Notes under the pieces: generated by a model
Databases searched by the model: none
Seen by the model: the letters and a program-made list of their open reading frames with translations, nothing else
Told to the model about the DNA's origin: nothing
Origin: Candidatus Binatus soli
GTDB lineage: Bacteria; Desulfobacterota; Binatia; Binatales; Binataceae
DNA length: 64,000 nt
Reading direction: 5' to 3'
Assembly (NCBI GenBank): GCA_002479255.1
Contig: DLMJ01000032.1
Location: forward strand, 124,001-188,000
Shown: positions 1-7,724 of the stretch, piece after piece
How positions within the stretch are numbered: position 1 is the stretch's first letter
Layout: every line of letters starts with the position of its first letter
Position numbers and translations under genes: made by a program

Positions 1-49
1 AAAGGTTCGGAGCGCCAAGGGGAAAAACATCCGGGGCAGAGGGGAATTC

Positions 50-103
50 CACCCGAGAGAGCCGGAAATTTCACCTGAGAGAGCCGGAAATTTCACCCGA
101 GAG
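50..103. repeat. 22-bp tandem repeat (about 2.5 units)
   Basis: Two 22-bp units at 50-71 and 72-93 differ by one base (C/T), and a third partial unit runs 94-103. Each unit begins CACCCGAGAGAGCC and ends in GGAAATTT. Short repeated modules of this kind occur at the ends of IS21-family elements as transposase binding sites, so this may be the end of a lost or off-window element. That link is inference; no istA or istB gene is visible. Confidence 0.6.
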
Positions 104-104
104 T

Positions 105-319
105 GCAGCCGAGGAACCCCGGATCTTTTTCCTTGCCTCTCTCTTAATTTCCTCTCCCTGTTAGGGAGAGGGATGAAGGGGAGAGTGAAAAGTCCGATTA
201 CAGCGCGCGATTTTTTTCGCGCGCGATTCAGGATTCTGCGTCCGCATTCTTTATCCGTCCGCTTCTTATCTTTGTGTCATCCCGAGCGCAGCCGAGGGAC
301 CCCGGATCTTTTTCCTTGC
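105..319. repeat. 32-bp dispersed direct repeat, two copies
   Basis: Copies at 105-136 and 288-319 match at 31 of 32 positions. The core includes GCAGCCGAGG and CCCCGGATCTTTTTCC. The second copy is preceded by TCATCCCGAGC. Similar 'HPERSRG'-type sequences are common intergenic repeats in soil and environmental genomes and give false ORF calls. Nothing suggests that the region is coding. Confidence 0.6.
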
Positions 320-370
320 GTTGCCCTGTGGAGACCTTTGCGTAGCATTAAGACCCGTTGGTACGGGAGG

Positions 371-521
371 CCAGTATTAAGAAGAGGAAACACGGCGCGC
401 CCGCGCAGGGGCTGCGCCCGCCAACGGCGGGCGGCCTTAATACTGGGTGCAGGGGTCACCCCTGCCCGCGCCCGCCAACGGCGGGCGGCCTTAATACTGG
501 CTGCAGGCGTCACCCCTGCCC
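371..521. repeat. 54-bp tandem repeat with internal palindromes
   Basis: Two 54-bp units at 414-467 and 468-521 are nearly identical. Each contains a GCCCGCC-aac-GGCGGGC hairpin followed by TTAATACTGG. The first unit ends in a palindrome (GCAGGGGT-c-ACCCCTGC). The inverse of TTAATACTGG occurs at 372-381, so the block has an inverted outer arm. The structure resembles a REP/MITE-like element, with no coding potential recognised. Confidence 0.6.
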
Positions 522-533
522 GTGCCCACGGGC

Positions 534-1364
534 TCAGCGGCCCGTGAATTTCGGCTCCCGCCGCTGCAAGAACGCTTGCAACCCTTCTTGACGGTCCCGG
601 CTTATCTCCTGCGGATGGGTGAATAAAATATATTCCCGTTCATCGACACGGACTTTGTTGTCCGTCGTCTTGTAGTGCCCGTACTTGACCGATTTGATGT
701 AGAGCGGAGGAATCTTCTTGAGCAGCTCAGCCCAGCGGATAGCCTCGTCCATCACGCGCTCATCCTCTACGACCTTGTTGACCAGCCCGACCTCATAGGC
801 GCGATGTGCGTCCATGATCTGCCCGCCGTTCCACGCTAGCAGCATGAACTCGAGGCTGATCTTGAAGGGCATGTATGGCAGATACTCCATCGGTGGGAGC
901 GGCGTGCCAATCCGCGCTTCCGGAAAACCCATCAGCATGCTCTCGCCGGCGATCGTAATGTCGCAGCCGCGCACGGCGAGCGCATAGCCTGCCCCGAGCG
1001 TGTAGCCCTTGATCGCGCCGACTATGGGCTTGAACACGGTGATGCCGTTTTGCGGATAGCCTTGATGGACCTGGAATGGCACTTCGCGATCGATCGCACC
1101 GGGGCTCACGTCCGCGCCGGCGCAAAAGTGCTTGCCTGCGCCCGTCAGGATGGCGACCTTGGCTGCCGGGTCGGCCTCGAACCGGCTCCAGGTCGCGCAC
1201 AAGGCGTCGCTGAGCGCGCCGTTGAGCGCGTTCAGCTTTTCCGGCCGATTCAGCGTCATGAAGGCGATTTCATCCCTCACCTGATAGAGCAGCACCGCCT
1301 CTGACTTCGCCGCCTTTGGCGGCTTGGCGATGCGCTTCTCACGCGGCCTCGACACACTAGCCAT
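534..1364 (-). CDS. enoyl-CoA hydratase/isomerase (crotonase) family protein
   Basis: A 276-aa crotonase-fold protein. The oxyanion-hole segment GAGKHFCAGAD lies near residues 75-85, and the second conserved region (GYTLGAGYALA near 120-130, then GFPEARIG) follows. The acidic residue at the E149 equivalent (FPEA) is present. The position equal to the first catalytic Glu of true hydratases (in GGGxELA) is Ala128, so simple crotonyl-CoA hydration is doubtful; another acyl-CoA reaction is possible. The ATG at 1364 was chosen because GGGGAGAG lies just upstream; an upstream in-frame extension looks non-coding. It is a single gene with no obvious partners. Substrate unknown. Confidence 0.9.
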   Translation of the reverse strand: MASVSRPREKRIAKPPKAAKSEAVLLYQVRDEIAFMTLNRPEKLNALNGALSDALCATWSRFEADPAAKVAILTGAGKHFCAGADVSPGAIDREVPFQVHQGYPQNGITVFKPIVGAIKGYTLGAGYALAVRGCDITIAGESMLMGFPEARIGTPLPPMEYLPYMPFKISLEFMLLAWNGGQIMDAHRAYEVGLVNKVVEDERVMDEAIRWAELLKKIPPLYIKSVKYGHYKTTDNKVRVDEREYILFTHPQEISRDRQEGLQAFLQRREPKFTGR

Positions 1365-1536
1365 GACGTCTCTCCCCTGATTGGTCACGCGGCCTCCCGT
1401 GCTCACCGCGGCGATGCTCGATCGTATCCTGCACCACTCGATCATTGTCAACATCAAGGGGGAGAGCTTCAGACTCAAGGACAAGCGGAAAGCTGGGTTG
1501 CTTGGAACACAGCAAAAGCTTCAAAAACGATGACGT

Positions 1537-2145
1537 ATGTGGTTGGATAAGGCTTCACTCAGTAAGATGCAAAAGCTGCTCACCGTATTGCTTGTCCTCC
1601 AGATTCTGGTGTTCGGAAGCTACCGGAGCGCCAGGGCCGAGGCGCCCGGGCAAGTAATAGCCTCCCCCGACGGAGCGTTGCGAGCACTGATTATCCCTCT
1701 GCATAACAACGGAGGCTTTGAAGAGAGCCGCGTCGAGATCCACGGAACCGGCGACAAGCTACTTTGTACAAAAGATGATTCGTCGAACGAAGGAGAGCAC
1801 GGGCTTAAAGTGGAGAAAGGCCGCTGGACCCCTGATTCTCGCTTCTTTGTGTACAATACGACATCGTCTGGCGGTCATCAGGCTTGGCACTCACCTACGT
1901 TCTTTTACAGCAGGGCGAACAACCGCATTCGCAACTTGGAGGAAGTTAGTCATCGGGTTGTTCTCGACCAAACCCCAGATCCGACGTTCAAGATCGTTCC
2001 TCCACACTCAGTCGCGACGGTGAGTCCGGGAGCGTTGTACGGGGTCAAAGGCTTCGGCAAAGACAATGACTTCGTAGTTCTTGTGAACTTGGAGACCGGA
2101 GCTGTATCGCAGCAGACGAAATGGCCGGATAAAGCCCTGCCGTAG
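1537..2145 (+). CDS. secreted hypothetical protein
   Basis: About 200 aa with an N-terminal signal (MQKLLTVLLVLQILVFGS, then an Ala-rich cleavage region ARAEA). The start is uncertain: ATG at 1537 or, giving a more usual signal peptide, ATG at 1567. The mature part has the look of a beta-rich exported domain (SPDGALRALI, WTPDSRFFVYNT, then LVNLETG near the C-terminus), reminiscent of WD40/TolB-like blades, but I recognise no named family. A strong hairpin follows 48 bp after the stop. Function unknown. Confidence 0.75.
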   Translation: MWLDKASLSKMQKLLTVLLVLQILVFGSYRSARAEAPGQVIASPDGALRALIIPLHNNGGFEESRVEIHGTGDKLLCTKDDSSNEGEHGLKVEKGRWTPDSRFFVYNTTSSGGHQAWHSPTFFYSRANNRIRNLEEVSHRVVLDQTPDPTFKIVPPHSVATVSPGALYGVKGFGKDNDFVVLVNLETGAVSQQTKWPDKALP

Positions 2146-2192
2146 ATCTTGACTGATCCAGCCAGCTTACCGAGCGAGATCTCAACAGAACA

Positions 2193-2215
2193 GCGAGGGG
2201 GAAGGTCCCCCTCGC
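2193..2215. terminator. strong GC hairpin downstream of the secreted protein gene
   Basis: A perfect 10-bp stem, GCGAGGGGGA / TCCCCCTCGC, with a 3-base loop, 48 bp after the stop at 2145. There is no T-run, so factor-independent termination is not proven. The rest of the gap to 2503 holds two TGATCAT modules 21 bp apart (2259 and 2280) and no recognisable gene. Confidence 0.5.
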
Positions 2216-2503
2216 GCTCCCCCTGCCACGAGCAGCGAGTGTAGCCGGGCGGCGGATTTGATCATATTGTGCAGCGAAGTGATCATTTTCCACGGCAAAA
2301 GTGCCCGGAGATGAGGCGAACGGAGCGGCAAAACCCATTAGCAGGGCTTAACTGGCAGCCTGCGGCCGGCCCGGAGCCGGGCGAGCATTCTTGCATATTT
2401 GCATACCGCCAGGCGGGCTGAGAACGGCGGTCGCGGGCCGGAAAGTCTTGATTCGCAACTGAACGTCTGACACCCAAGCGGTACAGGGAGTACGATCCCG
2501 GCA

Positions 2504-3982
2504 ATGAATCGGGTTACCAATACCGCCAGAGACCAGCTGAGGAGCATCGCGCGACGGGCGATGCTGGAACGGGGCTTGCTCCCGGAGTTCTCGGCCGCCG
2601 TCCTCGAACAAACAGACGCCATCGGCAAACCAGCCCAGGCGGATCTTTCTTTCCGCGATCTTCGGAGCCTCCCTTGGGCCTCGATCGACAACGATGATTC
2701 GCTCGACCTTGATCAGCTCTCGGTCGCTGTTCCCGCGGCTGGCGGTACGGTGAAGATACTCGTCGCGATTGCAGACGTTGACGCGATCGTCAAGCGAGGC
2801 TCAGCGATCGACGTCCATGCGCTGGCCAATACAACCTCCGTTTACACGGCCGCCGAAATCTTCTCGATGCTTCCGGAAAAGCTCTCGACCGACTTGACAT
2901 CGCTTGGCGAGAGCCAGGAACGGCTCGCCGTCGTCATCGAGATGGAGGTTGGTAGTGGCGATGGCGTTGTGAGCGGGGGAGACATCTACCGGGCGGTCGT
3001 GGTCAATCACGCGAAACTCGCCTACAACGGCGTCTCCGCCTGGCTCGAAGGAGTCGCGCCGGCCTTGGCGCAAATGCCGTCGGTAGCGGGGCTTGACGAG
3101 CAGCTCCGTATTCAGGATCGGGTTGCACAATCCATGAAGCAGCTCAGGCATCAACACGGTGCGTTGAGTTTGGAAACGGTCGAGGCTCGGCCCGTGTTCG
3201 ACGGCGACCTGTTGACCGATCTACGATCCGAGAAAAATAATCGGGCCAAAGAACTGATTGAGGAATTCATGATCGCGGCTAACGGTGTTACCGCGAAGTA
3301 CCTCGAGCGCAAGGGCTTTCCTTCGCTGCGTCGGGTGCTACGCGTACCCGAGCGATGGGATCGGATCGTGGAGATGGCTGCCGGCTTGGGTGCGCGTCTG
3401 CCCTCGCGGCCCGATATCATGGCTCTTGAGGACTTCCTGGTGAAGCGCCGTCAGGCCGATCCTGACCATTTTCCGGATCTCTCGCTGGCGGTGATCAAAC
3501 TCCTGGGCCGTGGAGAGTACGTGCTGGAGCTTCCTGGTCATCAAGCAGAGGGACATTTCGGACTTGCGGTCAAAGACTATACTCATTCCACCGCCCCGAA
3601 CCGGCGCTACCCTGATCTCATAACGCAACGCTTGCTGAAGACCGCGATTGAGGGACGGCCGGTACCCTATACTAGCGAGGAACTTGGCGAATTGGCTCGA
3701 CACTGCACGGAAAAAGAAGACGCCGCCGCCAAGGTCGAGAGGCAGGTGGATAAGTCGGCCGCCGCACTTCTCCTCGAAACAAGGATCGGCGATGAATTCG
3801 ACTCGATCGTGACCGGCGCTTCAGAGAAGGGGACCTGGGTCCGAATCATTCAACCCGCCGCCGAGGGTAAAGTCGTGCGCGGCTACCAGGGTCTTGACGT
3901 CGGCGATCGCGTCCGCGTCAAGCTGGTCGACACCAACGTCGAGCGCGGCTTTATCGACTTCGCCAAGGTCGCGTCATCATGA
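2504..3982 (+). CDS. stand-alone RNB-domain ribonuclease (RNase II/R family)
   Basis: A 492-aa exoribonuclease-like protein made almost entirely of the RNB catalytic domain, shorter than RNase R and without obvious cold-shock domains. The metal-binding motif SIDNDDSLDLDQ (60-71) keeps the Asp residues equal to D201, D207 and D209 of E. coli RNase II, but the fourth (D210) is Gln71. The C-terminal RNA-binding signature YTHSTAPNRRYPDLITQR is intact. A short S1-like tail (GDRVRVKLVDTNVERGFIDF) ends the protein. Predicted role is 3'-5' RNA decay. The stop overlaps the next gene by 4 bp (ATGA), implying translational coupling. Confidence 0.88.
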   Translation: MNRVTNTARDQLRSIARRAMLERGLLPEFSAAVLEQTDAIGKPAQADLSFRDLRSLPWASIDNDDSLDLDQLSVAVPAAGGTVKILVAIADVDAIVKRGSAIDVHALANTTSVYTAAEIFSMLPEKLSTDLTSLGESQERLAVVIEMEVGSGDGVVSGGDIYRAVVVNHAKLAYNGVSAWLEGVAPALAQMPSVAGLDEQLRIQDRVAQSMKQLRHQHGALSLETVEARPVFDGDLLTDLRSEKNNRAKELIEEFMIAANGVTAKYLERKGFPSLRRVLRVPERWDRIVEMAAGLGARLPSRPDIMALEDFLVKRRQADPDHFPDLSLAVIKLLGRGEYVLELPGHQAEGHFGLAVKDYTHSTAPNRRYPDLITQRLLKTAIEGRPVPYTSEELGELARHCTEKEDAAAKVERQVDKSAAALLLETRIGDEFDSIVTGASEKGTWVRIIQPAAEGKVVRGYQGLDVGDRVRVKLVDTNVERGFIDFAKVASS

Positions 3983-4758
3983 AACCGCGCGAGGTGATCC
4001 ATTCCCCGCTTGCATACAAGGACGAGAAGTTCCTTGAGAACGAGGACGCTCGCCCGCTGCGCATACTTGCGGAATACCTCCAGCCGCTGCACAATTTTCG
4101 ACGCGAGCACATCCACCATACTATCGTCTTCTTTGGGTCGGCTCGGCTCGCCCCCGACGGTCCTCTCGGTCGCTATTATGAGGAGGCCCGAGAGCTCGCG
4201 CGACTCGTCACCGCATGGTCCATAAGTCTCGCCTCTCATGCACACCGATATACGGTCTGCACGGGTGGAGGGGGCGGGATTATGGAGGCCGCAAATCGGG
4301 GCGCATCAGAGGCGGGCGGAAGGACTATCGGCCTCAACATAGGGTTGTCGCATGAGCAACGGCCCAACCCCTACGTTAGCCGCGGGCTGTCCTTCGAGTT
4401 CCGCTACTTCTTCATGCGCAAGCTTTGGTTCGCGCATCTCGCGCGTGCGCTAGTTGTTTTCCCCGGAGGCTTCGGCACCCTGGACGAGATGGCCGAGATA
4501 CTGACTTTGCAGCAAACTGGAAAATTGGATCGCCGGATACTGATCCTTCTCTACGGCTCGGAGTACTGGAAAGAGATCATCAACTTCGACGCGCTCGTCC
4601 GTCATGGAATGATCAGCCGCGAAGATCTCGACCTCTTCCGCTATGTCGACGATCCGGCCACGGCGCTTGGTGTGCTGCAGGACGCGCTCACGACAGAGGC
4701 TGAAGTGACCGCACCCGCCTTTGCCCACTCGCGGACATCCCGTCAGCCGCGTGGTTGA
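3979..4758 (+). CDS. LOG family protein (TIGR00730-like, putative phosphoribohydrolase)
   Basis: A 259-aa Rossmann-type protein of the family once annotated 'lysine decarboxylase'. The two hallmarks are present: CTGGGGGIMEAANRGA (about 94-109) and PGGFGTLDE (about 161-169) with the catalytic Glu. Known LOG enzymes cleave ribose 5-phosphate from nucleoside monophosphates such as cytokinin ribotides. An N-terminal extension of about 60 residues precedes the fold. The start ATG overlaps the end of the RNB nuclease, so the two form a coupled pair; this suggests, but does not prove, a link between RNA decay and nucleotide salvage. Confidence 0.88.
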   Translation: MKPREVIHSPLAYKDEKFLENEDARPLRILAEYLQPLHNFRREHIHHTIVFFGSARLAPDGPLGRYYEEARELARLVTAWSISLASHAHRYTVCTGGGGGIMEAANRGASEAGGRTIGLNIGLSHEQRPNPYVSRGLSFEFRYFFMRKLWFAHLARALVVFPGGFGTLDEMAEILTLQQTGKLDRRILILLYGSEYWKEIINFDALVRHGMISREDLDLFRYVDDPATALGVLQDALTTEAEVTAPAFAHSRTSRQPRG

Positions 4759-4948
4759 GCAAACAGTTCAACTGGTTACCAGTCTCATTGACCCTTGTGC
4801 CTGCGCAGGCACACCTGGAGAATCCGCGGCCGGAGCTTCCCGATGCCGTGCTCGGGCTGGCCAATGGACAGAAATGGACAAATGAACCACTCATCGATCG
4901 GAATGAATCAACGCCGATTTCTTCATCGCGGTTGCGGCGCGCGGTGCA

Positions 4949-5755
4949 TCATCGGCTCAGCAACCCCGCGTCGATTACGAACTGGGAGCCCGTGATGAAT
5001 CGCGCTCGTTCCGAGGAGAGAAAGACCACCGCCGCGGCCACATCTTCGGGCTCGATCCACGGCACCGGGAGGAGATTGCCGGCGGAGCGCTCGGCGATTT
5101 CCAGCGGCGTACTCCCCTCGAGCGACGCCAGGCCATCATTCATTGGCGTGTTCACGCCGGTGGGATGAATCGAAACCACGCGAATTTTGTGCGGCGCCAG
5201 TTCGATCGCCCACGACTTCGTCAATCCGACCAGTCCCCACTTGGAGGCGGCATAGTGACTTAACCGCGCCATGCCGCGAAGCCCGGCGACCGACGAGTTA
5301 TTGATGATCACGCCCGACCGGCGGGAAATCATCTGCGGAATCACGTTCTTCGCCACCAGCCACGCGCCCTTCAGATTGATGTCCAGCATCGCGTCCCAGG
5401 CTTCCTCGCTGAGCTCTTGAGCGAGACCATAGGCGCAGATGCCCGCGTTGTTGAAGAGGATGTCGATTCGTCCGAAAGTCTCGATCGCTTCCCCGACGGC
5501 GGCGGCCACGGCGCGGCCGTCGCGCACGTCGGCGACGAGCGCGAGAGCGCGCACGCCGAGGCTCCGAATCTCGGCCGCAACGGAGTCCAGCTCGTGCGCG
5601 GTTCCGAGCGCGTAACCGGGGTAAGCCAGCTGCCTCGCCACGTCCAGCGCAGCGATGTGAACACCCTCGCGGGCGAGCGCGATGGCGCAGGCCCGACCCT
5701 GACCGTGAGCCGCCCCGGTAATCAGCGCCACTTTGTCTCGAAGGTCGTCGTACAC
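4949..5755 (-). CDS. SDR family oxidoreductase, mycofactocin-coupled type
   Basis: A 268-aa short-chain dehydrogenase. The cofactor motif TGAAHGQG is at 13-20, NNAG at 102-105, and the catalytic Ser155, Tyr168 and Lys172 are present. The segment after strand beta2 (ALDVARQLAYPGYALGTAHELD) is the insertion typical of SDRs whose NAD is held tightly and re-oxidised through mycofactocin (TIGR03971-like). No mycofactocin genes occur in the window. The gene lies 49 bp downstream of the AhpD-like gene and may be cotranscribed with it. Substrate unknown, probably an alcohol. Confidence 0.88.
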   Translation of the reverse strand: MYDDLRDKVALITGAAHGQGRACAIALAREGVHIAALDVARQLAYPGYALGTAHELDSVAAEIRSLGVRALALVADVRDGRAVAAAVGEAIETFGRIDILFNNAGICAYGLAQELSEEAWDAMLDINLKGAWLVAKNVIPQMISRRSGVIINNSSVAGLRGMARLSHYAASKWGLVGLTKSWAIELAPHKIRVVSIHPTGVNTPMNDGLASLEGSTPLEIAERSAGNLLPVPWIEPEDVAAAVVFLSSERARFITGSQFVIDAGLLSR

Positions 5756-5804
5756 GATGCGCTCCCGAAGGATTTCCGCCGAATGATGCGTCGGCTGGAG
5801 CCAT

Positions 5805-6347
5805 TCAGCCGTCGGCGGGGGTACCCTTGCGCCGAAACGGCTGGAGATATTCGTCCAGATCGACGCGCAGCGCGTTGTTGAACGCGTTGGTCGCGATCAT
5901 GATTGCGCCGAACGCCGTAAGCTCGACGATCTGCGCGGGCTTAAGAAAACTCTCAAGCCGCGCGTAGAGCTCGTCGCTCACGCGATTGGCGTCTACGACA
6001 AGCTGGCGGCCGTAGTCAACCACCGCGCGCTCGGTCTCGTTGAGCTTCAGCGAATCGGGGTCTTCGCCGGCTTCGATGAGCAGGCGGCGGAAGAATGTGG
6101 AACAGATGAGGCAATCGGTCTGGGCCGAGATCGCGTGGACGAAAAGCGTCGTCGCGCGTTCGCCGAGGAAGCGCGCGACCGCGTCATGCAGCGGATACCA
6201 CTGCATCAGAGCGTCCAGCGCGATCGGCGAGTGCGCCAGCGTGAGCTTCATGTTGGTCACGCGCCCGTGCGCGAGGCGCTGGCGTTGCAACTCCTCGCGC
6301 GCGGCCGGTTCGGCGTGGGCTTCTGAAATCGGCGCTACGCGGCTCAT
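5805..6347 (-). CDS. carboxymuconolactone decarboxylase / AhpD-like protein
   Basis: A 180-aa all-helical protein of the AhpD-like superfamily. The redox-type motif CLIC (C79, C82) sits in the usual position after the HAISAQTD helix, consistent with peroxidase-cofactor or disulfide chemistry rather than true decarboxylation. A following helix carries AFGAIMIATNAFNNAL, typical of the family. It is upstream of the SDR gene on the same strand. Physiological partner unknown. Confidence 0.85.
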   Translation of the reverse strand: MSRVAPISEAHAEPAAREELQRQRLAHGRVTNMKLTLAHSPIALDALMQWYPLHDAVARFLGERATTLFVHAISAQTDCLICSTFFRRLLIEAGEDPDSLKLNETERAVVDYGRQLVVDANRVSDELYARLESFLKPAQIVELTAFGAIMIATNAFNNALRVDLDEYLQPFRRKGTPADG

Positions 6348-6507
6348 GTCGTCCTCCGCAATGACACGGCGCTCTTCACGGAGTCACAATCCTCAATCTC
6401 GCATTCAGCATCATCGTGTCTCGATCGCCGGTCAACCGATTGGCTCAGGCGCGGCGCGCCCCACAGCGGGTTCTCGCGGCAGCGTTTCGGTCCTCGTCCA
6501 AGATTTT

Positions 6508-6714
6508 TCATTCCTGCTCGAAACATCCGCGGTCAGCGCCGCATGATTGCGCATCGACGGGCCGCCCGTCAGGTCCCACCGGCCGCTGCGTCTTGAGGCA
6601 CGTGTAGCACGCAGTCGACTCATCGGGTTTGAAAATCCGTTCGCCGTCAGGCGTGCGGTAGTACGCGGTCTTGGTGCGCAGATGAGCGCAGAATCCGGCG
6701 GATGGCGAGGGCAT
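6508..6714 (-). CDS. small cysteine-rich protein at the end of the Mo-hydroxylase operon
   Basis: A 68-aa soluble protein with Cys at 9, 36, 39, 58 and 64, including a CYTC motif. Its ATG lies one base after the stop of the FAD subunit gene (TGA-G-ATG), so it is very likely translated as the last gene of this operon. No family is recognised. The Cys pattern could bind a metal or a small Fe-S cluster, or serve an accessory or electron-transfer role for the Mo enzyme; this is inference. Confidence 0.6.
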   Translation of the reverse strand: MPSPSAGFCAHLRTKTAYYRTPDGERIFKPDESTACYTCLKTQRPVGPDGRPVDAQSCGADRGCFEQE

Positions 6715-6715
6715 C

Positions 6716-7708
6716 TCAGGCGGCCTCCAGGCCAGCGACGCTCATGATCGCGCGGCGCACGATCACCTTCGCAATCACCACCTTGTACGCGTTGTCGGAC
6801 ATCGGCCGCGCGTCTTTCAGCGCGGCTTCGGCCGCGGCGCGAGCGCGCGACTCGTCGAGCGGTCCGCCTTTGAGCGCAGCTTCCGCTTCGGGCGATCGCC
6901 ACGGCACGGGCGCCACCGCGCCCATCACGACGCGCGCATCGCGGACAGTATTCGCGCCGGGCGCGCGATCGAGAGCGATCGCGACGCTGACCAGCGGCCA
7001 ATCGAAGCTCTGCTTCTCCCGCGCCTCGAGGTAATGGCTGCGCACGCTCGAAGGCGATGCAGGCACGATCACTTCGGTGACTATTTCGCCGGATTTCAGG
7101 GAATTTTCCCGCTTCGGATCGACGGTAGGAAGCGTGAAGAATTTTTCGAGCTCGACAGTGCGCTCGCCAGCCGGTCCGACGATCGTCGCACTCGCGCGCA
7201 TCGCGATCAACGCGGGCGCAAGATTCGACGGATGCACGATGAACGCCGGACCGCCACCCAAAATCGCGTGGTAACGATTGAGGCCGCTGATCGCGTAGCA
7301 CGTGTCGCCGCCCTTCTTCAGGCAATTCACGTCGGGATTGCGAAAATACCAGCATCGCGGGCGCTGCAGGATATTCCCGCCGACCGTCCCAAGATTGCGA
7401 ATCTGCGGCGTGGCCACCTCGCCGGCGGCCTCGGCAATCGCGGTGAACCTGGCGCGGATCGCAGGGTGCTCCGCGACTTCGCTCAGCTTCGCCATCGCAC
7501 CGAGGCGAAGTTCTCCAGACGGGCGCACCTCGATTCCACCGAGTTCCTTCAGCCCCTTCAAATTCACGAGTGCGGTTGGAGACTCGACATTTTGCTTCGA
7601 CAGATCGAGCACATCGACGCCGCCCGCAAATGCGACGTGGCCGTCTTGAGCAAGCAGTCGCGAGGCGCTTGCGAGATCGGCCGGCGTGATCACCTCGAAT
7701 CGGTTCAT
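6716..7708 (-). CDS. FAD-binding subunit of xanthine dehydrogenase family enzyme (YagS/CoxM type)
   Basis: A 330-aa medium subunit. FAD-binding motifs AFAGG (27-31) and RNLGTVGGN (104-112) are present, followed by an insert with Cys119, Cys129 and Cys137 resembling the E. coli YagS/PaoB insert that carries an extra Fe-S cluster. It passes electrons from the Fe-S subunit to the final acceptor. It lies 16 bp after the Mo subunit gene and directly before the small Cys protein. The protein has no signal of its own and would be carried by the Tat-bearing Fe-S subunit. Confidence 0.92.
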   Translation of the reverse strand: MNRFEVITPADLASASRLLAQDGHVAFAGGVDVLDLSKQNVESPTALVNLKGLKELGGIEVRPSGELRLGAMAKLSEVAEHPAIRARFTAIAEAAGEVATPQIRNLGTVGGNILQRPRCWYFRNPDVNCLKKGGDTCYAISGLNRYHAILGGGPAFIVHPSNLAPALIAMRASATIVGPAGERTVELEKFFTLPTVDPKRENSLKSGEIVTEVIVPASPSSVRSHYLEAREKQSFDWPLVSVAIALDRAPGANTVRDARVVMGAVAPVPWRSPEAEAALKGGPLDESRARAAAEAALKDARPMSDNAYKVVIAKVIVRRAIMSVAGLEAA

Positions 7709-7724
7709 CGCAATTCCAAATCCT

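Noticed and set aside
173..591. Open frames reading HPERSRG-type peptides and Ala/Arg-rich tandem peptides
   Set aside because: They are translations of the dispersed and tandem repeats, with no start signals and no protein-like composition.
4755..5168. 137-aa plus-strand frame after the LOG gene
   Set aside because: TTG start without Shine-Dalgarno, overlaps the end of the well-supported SDR gene on the other strand, and resembles no protein.
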